This document shows, one piece after another, positions 31,574 through 40,436 of a DNA stretch of 64,000 bases. The stretch spans positions 16,154 to 80,153 of the forward strand of contig NZ_CAJQNT010000027.1 of the NCBI RefSeq assembly GCF_905479755.1, in the 5' to 3' direction. The notes beneath the pieces are model-generated. The model was not told where the DNA came from and ran no database searches. It saw nothing but the letters and a program-made list of their open reading frames with translations. The stretch comes from an uncultured Schumannella sp. GTDB taxonomy: Bacteria > Actinomycetota > Actinomycetes > Actinomycetales > Microbacteriaceae. A program made the translations under genes and the position numbers. Each line of letters begins with the position of its first letter. The stretch's first letter is position 1.

Positions 31574-34500
31574 TCAGTCGAAGTCTTCCCAGTTGTAGGT
31601 TCGGTCGTATCTCGATCCGCCGTTGGCGGTGATGCGGATCTCGAGATCGTCGGGGTGGAGCGCGCCGCTCGCGGTGCAGACGCCACCGCCGCTCGTGGGC
31701 ATCGTCGTCCAGGTCGACGTGCCGCAGCGGTACTGGATCAGTTCGTAGGTGCCGGCCGGGGGCGCGCTCCAGCGCCACTCCCCCTCGACGCCGACTCCGG
31801 TCGAGGTCACCGTCGCGCTGAGGCCCGGAGGAGCGACGTTGGCGACGGGGGTTCCGATGGCGAAGGCCGCCGACCACTCGCTCGCGCACAGCGTCACTTC
31901 GGGCCACACCTTGCAGGCGAGGAATTCGGCGCTGATCGCGGTGCCGTAGTGGCTGCCGTTCTGCGTCGTGAGATACGCCGACCCGACCGGGACGAGTTCG
32001 CTCACGGTGCCGTCCACGCCGGCGCCGATCAAACGGTACTTCACGTAGTCGGCCGAGGCGGACTCGTTGGTGATTCTGGTGAGCCGGAAGTCCCAGCGGC
32101 CGTTGTCTCCCGGCGAGGTGGCATCGCTCGTGGTGATCGACGTGACGACACCCGGCGTCGCCCGCGTGATCACCCGAGCGCTCGTCGCGGCCTCGCTGCA
32201 CCCGCCGAGCCCGTTCTTCGCGTACACGACGACCATGTAGTCGCGGTTGGGCGATAGGCCCGTGAACTCGGTGCTCGTCGCGGTTCCCACGGAGGACGCC
32301 GACGAGCAGCTGGGGGCATTGCTGCCCTGCGTGATCGCGACAAGATACTCGGTGATCGCGCGCCCGTTGCTGTTGAACACGTCGGCCCATTGCGCCGACA
32401 CCGTCGTCCCCGAGGATGACGAAACCCCGGATGCGGTGGGAGTTCCCACGACGAGCGGCGTCCAGGCGGGAGTCCCGGTCGACGAGGCCTGATTCCAGGT
32501 GGCCAGGCTGTTCGGGGCGCTGTTGCGCGCACTCACGCTGTACTGCACCGAGCTCCCGTTGACGACACCGGCGATCGGCGCGACATCGAGGCTGTAGAGC
32601 GTGCCGACCGCGTCGCTCGAGTTCACCGTGACCTCGCGAGAAACATCCGCGACCGTGACGATATAACGCTCGATCGGGCTGGCGGTTCCGGAGCTCTCGG
32701 GCTTGCGCCAGGACACGCTCAAACCCTTGTCGAGGGAAGATGAGCTCAGTGACACGGGCGGCGGCGGGATGATGTCACTCCAGATCGCCCCGGCGGAGTT
32801 CGCGACCGCGGTCGAGGAGCCGACCTCGTTGATCGCGACGATCGAGAACTTGACCGAGTTGCTGGGCCCGTTGCCGGGCGTCGCGATCGCGCAGTTCACG
32901 TTCGTCGTGCACGTGGTGGTCGAGTACGCGGCACCGCTCGACGCCAGCGTGGTGCGGATCTCGTACGCGGTGATCGGCGAGTTATTGGCGGCGCCGGGCG
33001 TCCAGGAGAGCTTCAGCACGCGATCGGCGAACTCGGTGACGCGGAAGTTGGTCACCGGATCGGGGACGTCCTGCACCGAGACCGTGACATTCCCCCACAC
33101 GTAGCGGCTGGGGTTGCCGGTCGCGTCCGCCACCTGGTACTGGAAGTTCACCTCGACCGGGTCGGCGGTCTCGGACACCTGAACGGTGACGCGTGATCGA
33201 TCCGCACTCGGCGTGATGGTGAGCCCCGCGGGGAGCTCCGCGCCGCCGAGGCCGCGAATCGCCACGACGGTCAGCGGGCTGGTCGGGAAGGGGTTGTTGA
33301 CCTGGTCGTTGGCGAGGACGTCGACCACCGTCGTCTCCCCGCGCAGCGCGACCGCGCTGTCCGCGACCGGCTGCGCCAGCGGCGCCGTCGATTGGACGAC
33401 CGAGAGACGAATCGTGCCGGGTTCACCTTCGTTGATCGCGTCGCGGACGCCGATGCGGGCCACGGCGCTCGTGCCGGCCGGAGTCGACAGGGCGGCCGTG
33501 ATCACCATGCGCTGACCGTTGACCTCGACGCTGAACCCCTCGGGGAGCGGATCGAGCGGCGTGTACGCGAGTTCGTCGATGTCGTCGTAGGGGTAGTTCG
33601 TGAGCCGAATCAGGTCGAACTCCCGCGACTGCCCCGGCTCGAAGTTGACGTCGGCGCCGACGAAGATCGGGGGCTGGTTCTCACGGGGTTCGACCGTGAT
33701 CGCCAGCGTCAGCACCGCTCGGCGGCCGTCCGGGTCGTCGGGGCTCGTGCCATCGGTCACCTCCACCGTGATCGAGGCGGGGCCGAAGTAGCGGTCGGCG
33801 GACGTGAAGGCGAGGTTCTGATCGTCGACGACGATCTCACTCCCATCGCTGTGGGTCGCGCGCACCGTGCTCGCGTCCACGAGGCGCACGCTCTGGCCGC
33901 CGAGCGCCACGATGTAGTCGTTGAGCGCGATCTGCAGCGTCTGCTCGCTCTCGATCACGAGTTCGGGGGCGGTCGGGTCGAGCTGCGGCAGCGCATCGTC
34001 GTAGCCGGGCACCCAGAGGAACGCGAAGGCGCGCACGTCGGCGTCCTCCGGATGCGCCACCGAGAACGGGATGATCTGCGACGCGCCCTCGATCGACACC
34101 CGCACGCTGCCGCCCGGAAGCACCTCGGCGGAGCTCGAGTAGCCCGGGACGAGACTGAGTTCGAGCTCGCTCACGGCCCCGTCGGCGAAGAACACGTTGC
34201 TGAGCACATCGACATCGAGCGTCGAGCGGTCCAGCACCTCGGCGACCGTCAGCACCGTGTCAGAGGCGACCGGCACAGCGAGCGGGGCATCCGGATCGAC
34301 GGTCACCGTCACGAAGTTGGTGCTCGTGCCGCCGTACTGGTTCTCGATCGTGTAGACGACCGAGTATCGGCCCGCCTCCGCGGGCGGGGTGATGCGCACG
34401 ATCGACTCGTCGATCACCTCGACCGCGACCTCGGAGTCCTGGGCGTTGGGGAGCGCGGCGACGACGCGCAGCGGCGACCCATCCGGATCGGAGTCGTTGT

Positions 34501-37486
34501 TGAGCACCTGCACCGACACGGTGCGCCCCGGCCGGATCGACACGACGTCCTCGTTCGCGACGGGGTTCCGCGCTCCCTCGAGCCGGGGGCTGATGCCGAT
34601 CCGGATGAGACCTTCGGCGCGCGCCCCGAGACCGTCCACGACGGTGTAGCTGAACTCATCCGTCCCGCTGGAGTATTCCCCCGCCTCGTAGACGATCGCC
34701 CCGCCCACGGTCGAGAGCACGGCGCCCTTCTCGGGGTTGGTGGCGACGCCGATCAACTGCACGGCATCGCCGTCGGGGTCGACGGCGCTGAGCGGGATGT
34801 CGATCTGAACGCTCTCGCCGGCGATCACCCGCGCGGTGACGGTGCGTGGAACCGGGGCGCTGTTCGTCTCCTCGTCGACCTCGCGCACCGACAGCCGGAC
34901 GGTCGCCTGCGCGATCTGCCCGTCCTCCCCGCGGATCGCGTAGACGGCCGAGTAGTTGCCGGCGTTCTCCGGTGCGAGGTAGCGGAGTTCGTCGCCTGAG
35001 GCGAACAACAGGCCGGAGTCCTCGGGAAGGTCCTGCGCGAGCGCCGACATGAGTTCGAACTCTTGGCCGTCTGGTTGCTCATCGTTGTCGAGCACCGGAA
35101 TGTCGACGACATCGCCGACCCGGACCGTGACCGCGTCATCATTCGCGATCGGCGCCTGAACGCGGCTGGGCTCGGGAATCTCGACCACGGTGATCGTTCC
35201 CTCGGCATCCGCGACGCCGTTGCTGATGCGGTAGTGCAGCGTGATCGGGCCGTCGTCGAGGGGCGAGCGCAAGGTGATGCGCACCTCGCGCTGGTCGAGG
35301 ATCTCCGCGGCCACGCCAGCGTCCTCGGGGACGTCGGTGACGCCGGTGACGACGAGCACGCCGCCGGCCGGGTCGATGTCGGTCAGCGTGGGGTCGACCG
35401 TGGCGCTCGCCAGGGTGCGCACGAAAACGGTCTGCGGAACGGTGATGGGCTTGGTGCCCGCGTCCGGCGGTGCCGAGACGTCGACGCGGACCAGCCCGGT
35501 CGAAGTCTCGTCGCCGTCCGTCACGGTGAAGCTCAGATATTGCGTCCCCACGCGAGTGGTCGCCACCGTGAACGTGCCGGCCTCAAAATTCGGGATGACC
35601 GTGACATCGGCCTTCTCGGCCACCGCGGTCAGACGGATCGTGCCGGTTCCGCCGCGGACGTGGTTGAGCGGACGCACCGTCACCTGTTCGCCCGCGGTCG
35701 CCACCACGACCCACGACTCGATCACGATCGGCACATCGCCGCGCGCCTGCACGTCGACCTCGAGCGTGCCGCTGGAGGATTCCCGCCCGTCGGTCATCGT
35801 GACCCCGACGACGGCGCGTCCGGTCGATTCGCCGGCGTCCGTGAAGACGACGACACCGTCCGGCTTCGAGCTCACCGCGTTCGGCTCGGCGGTGCTCGCG
35901 TCCGTCAGATAGAACGGGTCCCCGTCCGGGTCGTACCAGTCGCCGAGGATCGAGGTCGAGACTCGCGAGCCGGAGGCGACGGTGGCAGTGGAGAACCGCA
36001 CCTGCTGCGGTGGCGAGTTCTCCTGATCGCTGCGCACCTCGACGGTCAGGGTCGCGCTCGCCGTCCCGCCCCGGCCGTCGGTGATCGTGTAGCGCAGGTC
36101 AAAACTGCCGCGCGCACTCGAGTCGAGCGTCAGCTGGAGCTGCTGATTGCGCGAAACCAGATCGACGCGCCCGATCGACTCATCGATCTGCTCGACCTCG
36201 CTGATCACGAGCACATCGCCGTTCGCGTCGTAGTCGTTCAGCAGGACCGACATCACGGTGGCGCGACCCGGCCGCGCCCCGAACTCGTCGTCCAGGGCCA
36301 CGGGCGGCTGCTGCTGCGGATCGATCTCCGGCGGGGTGTCCAGGTCGTTGACCACCTGCTCCTGCTGCTGGTCGGCCGCGATGAGGACATCCCAGTTGTT
36401 GATCAGTTGCCCGAGGTCGTCGATCGCCCAGCTCGCGCCGCCGCGAGCGTCGTTCAGGACGACGTGATCGGCGTTGCGCGCGAACGCGAGCGCCGCCTCG
36501 CTCGGCATCTCGGCGAGCGCCAGCTCGACCGGCTCCGCGCCGGCGCAGTCGCGCCATCCGAGCCCCCCGGCCCACGCCGCGAAGACGCACCCGTCGCTGA
36601 CGAGCGGAGCCGCGGCGCTGCCGACGGCGCCCTCGACGATCGACTCGATCGTCCCCGTCGCCAACACGATGCGGGCGAGCCCGGTCGCCGTCGCAAGGTA
36701 CACCGCATCCCCGGAGACGCTCGGTGTCTGAACGACGGGAGCCGAACCCAGCTCGAGAGCACCCCCGAGCGCGATGACGCCGGACTCCGAGATCAGGCGA
36801 GCGCCGGTCGGATCGAACACCACCCAGCGCCCGGAGACCGAGGTCAGCTGGTAGTTCGTCGCGGTCGCCTCCGACTCGAAGGTCCAGCTCTCGCTCGCCC
36901 GGGCGCCTTGAGCCAGATCGAGACGGTAGACCTCGCCGAGCTCGGGCGAGGCGGCGAAGACCTCGCCGGCGTCGTCGACCGTCACCAGAGACTGCTCGCC
37001 GAGCGTCAAGACCGAGGGGCTCGCGGGATCGAAGCTGCCGATCTCGCTGAGCGGAGTGAGCCAGACCTCACCGGTGCCGACGGCATGAATGATCACCCGG
37101 TCCCCCGCGATGAGCACCCGCGGGTCCTCGGATGGCAGCGCCACCCGCTCGGCGATCTGCGCCGTGCTCGGGTCGACGATGTCGAGGGTCGCGTTGACCG
37201 AGTCGACGAGAAAGACCGACTCACCCGACTGGATGATCTCGCCCGAGGCCACGTCGGTCTCGATGACGGTGTTCAATTCCAGAACGCCGGGGTTCGCGCG
37301 ACCGATCGCCTGAGACTCGAGGTTCGTCACCCACACGGTGCCGTCATTGAGCGACACGCGCTGAGTCGCGTATCCGGGCGAGACGATGGCGACGGTCACC
37401 ACGACGGCCGCGATCACCACGCCGCTGATGCCGGCGGCGAACGCCGCGCGGTTCTTCCGGATCCACTCGCCCAGCACCCGACTCAC
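31574..37486 (-). CDS. Giant single-pass surface protein with propeller-like, Ig/cadherin-like and Fn3 domains
   Basis: A 1970-residue protein. A basic cytoplasmic N-terminus and one helix (about 14-36, GISGVVIAAVVVTVAIV) are followed by an all-beta region (about 40-390) that reads like a propeller (repeated value/label strands such as VFLVDSVNATLDIVDP). Then comes a long array of roughly 95-residue cadherin/Ig-like modules (about 400-1480), each with a PVANED-V-RPG-LxNDxDPDG pattern. Several fibronectin type III domains close the protein (VTNFRVTEFADRVLKLSW, GLSVSWRKPESSG). There is no sortase motif and no C-terminal membrane anchor, so the N-terminal helix tethers it. GTG 37486 overlaps the kinase stop. 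Probably a long envelope-spanning scaffold or adhesin. Confidence 0.88.
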   Translation of the reverse strand: MSRVLGEWIRKNRAAFAAGISGVVIAAVVVTVAIVSPGYATQRVSLNDGTVWVTNLESQAIGRANPGVLELNTVIETDVASGEIIQSGESVFLVDSVNATLDIVDPSTAQIAERVALPSEDPRVLIAGDRVIIHAVGTGEVWLTPLSEIGSFDPASPSVLTLGEQSLVTVDDAGEVFAASPELGEVYRLDLAQGARASESWTFESEATATNYQLTSVSGRWVVFDPTGARLISESGVIALGGALELGSAPVVQTPSVSGDAVYLATATGLARIVLATGTIESIVEGAVGSAAAPLVSDGCVFAAWAGGLGWRDCAGAEPVELALAEMPSEAALAFARNADHVVLNDARGGASWAIDDLGQLINNWDVLIAADQQQEQVVNDLDTPPEIDPQQQPPVALDDEFGARPGRATVMSVLLNDYDANGDVLVISEVEQIDESIGRVDLVSRNQQLQLTLDSSARGSFDLRYTITDGRGGTASATLTVEVRSDQENSPPQQVRFSTATVASGSRVSTSILGDWYDPDGDPFYLTDASTAEPNAVSSKPDGVVVFTDAGESTGRAVVGVTMTDGRESSSGTLEVDVQARGDVPIVIESWVVVATAGEQVTVRPLNHVRGGTGTIRLTAVAEKADVTVIPNFEAGTFTVATTRVGTQYLSFTVTDGDETSTGLVRVDVSAPPDAGTKPITVPQTVFVRTLASATVDPTLTDIDPAGGVLVVTGVTDVPEDAGVAAEILDQREVRITLRSPLDDGPITLHYRISNGVADAEGTITVVEIPEPSRVQAPIANDDAVTVRVGDVVDIPVLDNDEQPDGQEFELMSALAQDLPEDSGLLFASGDELRYLAPENAGNYSAVYAIRGEDGQIAQATVRLSVREVDEETNSAPVPRTVTARVIAGESVQIDIPLSAVDPDGDAVQLIGVATNPEKGAVLSTVGGAIVYEAGEYSSGTDEFSYTVVDGLGARAEGLIRIGISPRLEGARNPVANEDVVSIRPGRTVSVQVLNNDSDPDGSPLRVVAALPNAQDSEVAVEVIDESIVRITPPAEAGRYSVVYTIENQYGGTSTNFVTVTVDPDAPLAVPVASDTVLTVAEVLDRSTLDVDVLSNVFFADGAVSELELSLVPGYSSSAEVLPGGSVRVSIEGASQIIPFSVAHPEDADVRAFAFLWVPGYDDALPQLDPTAPELVIESEQTLQIALNDYIVALGGQSVRLVDASTVRATHSDGSEIVVDDQNLAFTSADRYFGPASITVEVTDGTSPDDPDGRRAVLTLAITVEPRENQPPIFVGADVNFEPGQSREFDLIRLTNYPYDDIDELAYTPLDPLPEGFSVEVNGQRMVITAALSTPAGTSAVARIGVRDAINEGEPGTIRLSVVQSTAPLAQPVADSAVALRGETTVVDVLANDQVNNPFPTSPLTVVAIRGLGGAELPAGLTITPSADRSRVTVQVSETADPVEVNFQYQVADATGNPSRYVWGNVTVSVQDVPDPVTNFRVTEFADRVLKLSWTPGAANNSPITAYEIRTTLASSGAAYSTTTCTTNVNCAIATPGNGPSNSVKFSIVAINEVGSSTAVANSAGAIWSDIIPPPPVSLSSSSLDKGLSVSWRKPESSGTASPIERYIVTVADVSREVTVNSSDAVGTLYSLDVAPIAGVVNGSSVQYSVSARNSAPNSLATWNQASSTGTPAWTPLVVGTPTASGVSSSSGTTVSAQWADVFNSNGRAITEYLVAITQGSNAPSCSSASSVGTATSTEFTGLSPNRDYMVVVYAKNGLGGCSEAATSARVITRATPGVVTSITTSDATSPGDNGRWDFRLTRITNESASADYVKYRLIGAGVDGTVSELVPVGSAYLTTQNGSHYGTAISAEFLACKVWPEVTLCASEWSAAFAIGTPVANVAPPGLSATVTSTGVGVEGEWRWSAPPAGTYELIQYRCGTSTWTTMPTSGGGVCTASGALHPDDLEIRITANGGSRYDRTYNWEDFD

Positions 37487-38904
37487 CCGTCCACGACGTC
37501 GACGCACTTTTCGGCGCTCGACGGTCCCGTCGTTCCCTGGCGGTAGACGCGCACGGTGATGCACACCGTCTCCCCGGGCGATGCGGCGACAACGAATTGG
37601 GTCGAGGTCTGGAAGCTCTCGCTCCCGTCACGAACCTGGATCTGATAGCGGTCCTGCGGCTCGAGTCCCGGATCGGCCCAGCTGAACTCCACCGTTCCCG
37701 CGGACTGGCTCGCCTGCACGTCGCGCACCGTGGGGATGTCGCTGTCGCCGAGCGCGCTGAGCAGCACCGCGAGCGCCGCGACGCCGAGCGCGATCGCGAG
37801 TCCCGCGCTCGTGACGAGCAACCAGGTCAGCGACTTGGGCTGCGGCGGTGCGGCATTTCGCACATCGGAGGCACCCGAGGACGCGGGCCGCGACGACGGT
37901 GGCGCCTCGCTCACCGCGGTGCCCTGTCCCCGACGCCGCCGCTGACTCCGGGTCATCGGAAGCGCGCTCGCGACGGGCCGCAACTGGGTGCGCTCCTCGA
38001 AATCGGAGATGGTGCCGAGCGCCCAGTCATCGCGAGCCAACTCGACCGTCGTCTGCGCGACGCCGAGTTCGCTCTCGATCACTTGGAGTTCACGCGCCAA
38101 CTCGAGTACGCTCGCCTGCCGGAGGGCGGGGTCGCGCGACATCGATCGTCGCAGGACGCGCTCCAGCGATGCGGGAACGTCCGGGCGTCCGATCGGCTGC
38201 GGCTTCGCGCGCGTGATGCGCGACATGAGTTCGCTCGCGCTGTTATCGGCGCCCTCAACCTCGAACGGCGAGCGCCCCGCGAGCAGCGAGTACACGGTGG
38301 CGCCGAGCGACCACACCTCGGAGGCGACCGAACCGGGCACCTCGTCGAGCAGCACCTCGGGCGCCGACCAGGGAATCGACAGACCGACGGACTCCTCCTG
38401 TCGCGCGCCGGCGAGCGTCGAGGCGATCCCGAAGTCCGACAGCACCGGATGCCCGTACGCGGTCGTCAGGATGTTGGAGGGCTTGATGTCGCGATGCAGG
38501 ACACCCGCCCGGTGGGCGGTCTCGATCGCACTGCCGATCTTGATCGCGACGCGAAGCACCTCGGCGACCGGGATGCTCTCGCTGCGGTAGCGGGTCGCCA
38601 GACTCGGCGAACACAGCTCCATCACGAGGTACGGTCGCCCATCCGCCGACACGCTCGCCTCGTACACGGTCAGGATCGCCGGATGCGCGCTCAGCCGCGC
38701 CATCAGGTTCGCCTCGGCCTGGAACATCTGTCGGACCTGGTCGTTGACGATTTCGCGCAGCATGACCTTGACGGCGACTTGCCGACGCGGCATATTCTGC
38801 TCATACAGGAACACATCGGCGAAGCCGCCCGACCCGAGCACGTGAAGGTAGGAGAATCCGGGCAGGATCGGAGGCGGTGAAGGCAGTCGTCGTGCCACGG
38901 TCAC
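37483..38904 (-). CDS. Transmembrane Ser/Thr protein kinase with Fn3-like extracellular domain
   Basis: Hanks-type kinase of 473 residues with all catalytic landmarks: glycine loop GSGGFADVF (24-32), lysine 46 in VAVK, HRDIKPSN (137-144), DFG (157-159) and APE (181-183), so it should be active. A juxtamembrane linker leads to one helix (about 360-385) and a short extracellular domain of fibronectin type III appearance (VEFSWADPGLEPQDRYQIQV) with two cysteines. It has no PASTA repeats, so it is not PknB. Start is GTG 38904; GTG 38898 is also possible, with GAGGGGG upstream. Likely targets are the FHA proteins and membrane partners of the cluster. Confidence 0.92.
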   Translation of the reverse strand: MTVARRLPSPPPILPGFSYLHVLGSGGFADVFLYEQNMPRRQVAVKVMLREIVNDQVRQMFQAEANLMARLSAHPAILTVYEASVSADGRPYLVMELCSPSLATRYRSESIPVAEVLRVAIKIGSAIETAHRAGVLHRDIKPSNILTTAYGHPVLSDFGIASTLAGARQEESVGLSIPWSAPEVLLDEVPGSVASEVWSLGATVYSLLAGRSPFEVEGADNSASELMSRITRAKPQPIGRPDVPASLERVLRRSMSRDPALRQASVLELARELQVIESELGVAQTTVELARDDWALGTISDFEERTQLRPVASALPMTRSQRRRRGQGTAVSEAPPSSRPASSGASDVRNAAPPQPKSLTWLLVTSAGLAIALGVAALAVLLSALGDSDIPTVRDVQASQSAGTVEFSWADPGLEPQDRYQIQVRDGSESFQTSTQFVVAASPGETVCITVRVYRQGTTGPSSAEKCVDVVDG

Positions 38905-38954
38905 CCCCCTCGGCTGTCGAATGGTCGGTTCATTCTAGGGTCGCTCGTCGCGCG

Positions 38955-39809
38955 TCACCCCTGTTCAGCCCCCGAACTGGGGCGCGAAGTGGTACTGGGC
39001 TTCCGCGCCTGCCGGCGACCCCGCGCGGGGCTCTTCACCACATCGAGCACGATCACGGTGACGTTGTCGCGACCCCCCGCCTGAAGGGCGAGAGCAACGA
39101 GCGTCTCCGCCGTTTCGGCGGGTGCCGCCCGCTCAGCCAGGACCTGCGCGAGCCGCTCATCGTCGACCTCGCGGGTGAGTCCGTCGGAGCAGATCAGGAT
39201 GCGCAAGCCGTTTCGCAGCGGTACGCCCCAGAGGTCGGGACGCGGGGTTTCGTGAAAGCCGAGCGCGCGCGTGATGACGTTGCTTTCGGGGTGGCTCTCG
39301 GCGGACGCGGCGTCGATCATCCCCGCGTCGACGAGCTCTTGCACGACGCTGTGGTCGACCGTGATGCGCTCCATCCGGTCCTCCGCGAAGGCGTAAACCC
39401 GGCTGTCTCCGATGTTGAACACCAGCAGTCCCGGGGTCTCCTCGAACAGCGCGAGCGCGACGCCCGTCACGGTCGTGCCCGCGCCCGCGGTGTACTCCTC
39501 GGCGATCACATCGATGTCGGAGACGGCGAGCCGAAGCGCGGCATCCAGTTCACTGACCTCGAGGAAGGTGTTCGACGTCGCTTCGGCCAGGCGCGACACG
39601 GCTGCCGCGCTCGCGCGGTCCCCGGCCGAGTGTCCGCCCATTCCGTCCGCGACGGCGAACACCGGCGGTTCGGCGAGCACCGAGTCCTCGTTGAGCTGGC
39701 GGCGGTGGCCGATGTCGGTGCGCGCGGCCCAGGACAGCACGAACGGCGATCCCGACCGACCGGGAACGGTGAAGCGGCGCTCGACCGCATCCGATCCGCG
39801 CTGGATCAT
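38955..39809 (-). CDS. PP2C-family Ser/Thr phosphatase
   Basis: Soluble metal-dependent phosphatase of 284 residues, the likely counterpart of the adjacent kinase. Metal-binding motifs RTDIGHRRQLNEDS, VADGMGGHSAGD, ICSDGLTREVDD and GGRDNVTVIV are complete. There is no membrane segment, unlike PstP. The ATG overlaps the upstream FHA gene stop (ATGA). A 50-bp gap separates it from the kinase gene. Confidence 0.94.
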   Translation of the reverse strand: MIQRGSDAVERRFTVPGRSGSPFVLSWAARTDIGHRRQLNEDSVLAEPPVFAVADGMGGHSAGDRASAAAVSRLAEATSNTFLEVSELDAALRLAVSDIDVIAEEYTAGAGTTVTGVALALFEETPGLLVFNIGDSRVYAFAEDRMERITVDHSVVQELVDAGMIDAASAESHPESNVITRALGFHETPRPDLWGVPLRNGLRILICSDGLTREVDDERLAQVLAERAAPAETAETLVALALQAGGRDNVTVIVLDVVKSPARGRRQARKPSTTSRPSSGAEQG

Positions 39810-40381
39810 GAGCCCGCTCCGTTCGACGCGGCCGGAGTGCCGGCGTGCGGCCCCGCCACGACGCGCAACAGGTTGCCGTCGCCGACATCGATGATCGTGC
39901 CCGGCACCACGACCGCCGAGTCGCCACCGAGGAGCACCTGCGGAGCGGCCCCCGGCGGAACGACCGTCGTGCCGTTGGTCGAGCGCAGATCACTCACCAC
40001 GACCGTGTTGCCGATCCGACGGAACTCCAGGTGCGTCGACGAGACTTCGCGCGTCGGCGAATGAAGCGGGACCAGCCGCGGGACCGGGCCCACGTAGATT
40101 CGCGGCGTGCTCGGGCGCCGACCGAGGATGACCGTCGTATCCAGCGCGACCTCGGCCCCGGTGGGAAGCACCAGCTGCAACACCGCGGGATGCGGCTCGC
40201 GGTCACGGCTGACCTCGCGCGCGAGATCGGCGCTCAACCCTCCCGGCGACGCGCCCGCCCACGATGCCACCGGCCCGGAGACCGCCACCGTGTCGTCGAG
40301 CCGCTCGCGCTCGGTGAGTTCAGCGGGACTCAACTCGCGCGGCGGCACGGCAACGGTGTCGTCGATCGAGTCGGAGGTCAC
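39806..40381 (-). CDS. FHA-domain protein with tandem DDTVAV phospho-acceptor motifs
   Basis: A 191-residue cytoplasmic protein, first gene of the envelope cluster. The N-terminal tail repeats DDTVAV around Thr9 and Thr31. Threonines next to acidic residues are typical targets of actinobacterial kinases, as in GarA-type FHA proteins whose phosphorylated tail folds back onto the FHA domain. The FHA domain (about 80-170) has VILGRRPS, SSTHLEF and DLRSTNGT. The GTG at 40381 has no useful ribosome-binding spacing, but GACAAT lies 6 bases upstream (40388-40393), so a leaderless operon start is plausible. Confidence 0.9.
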   Translation of the reverse strand: MTSDSIDDTVAVPPRELSPAELTERERLDDTVAVSGPVASWAGASPGGLSADLAREVSRDREPHPAVLQLVLPTGAEVALDTTVILGRRPSTPRIYVGPVPRLVPLHSPTREVSSTHLEFRRIGNTVVVSDLRSTNGTTVVPPGAAPQVLLGGDSAVVVPGTIIDVGDGNLLRVVAGPHAGTPAASNGAGS

Positions 40382-40436
40382 TCCCCCATTGTCTCGCGTT
40401 CCGACCCGCTCGCCGACGCCGCGCGGCGCGTCGGCG

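Noticed and set aside
35063..37546. Long open frame (827 codons) on the plus strand opposite the giant Ig-like gene
   Set aside because: It encodes an Arg/Asp/Gly/Val-rich sequence without any domain, typical of antisense frames in high-GC DNA, while the minus strand encodes recognisable Ig and Fn3 modules.
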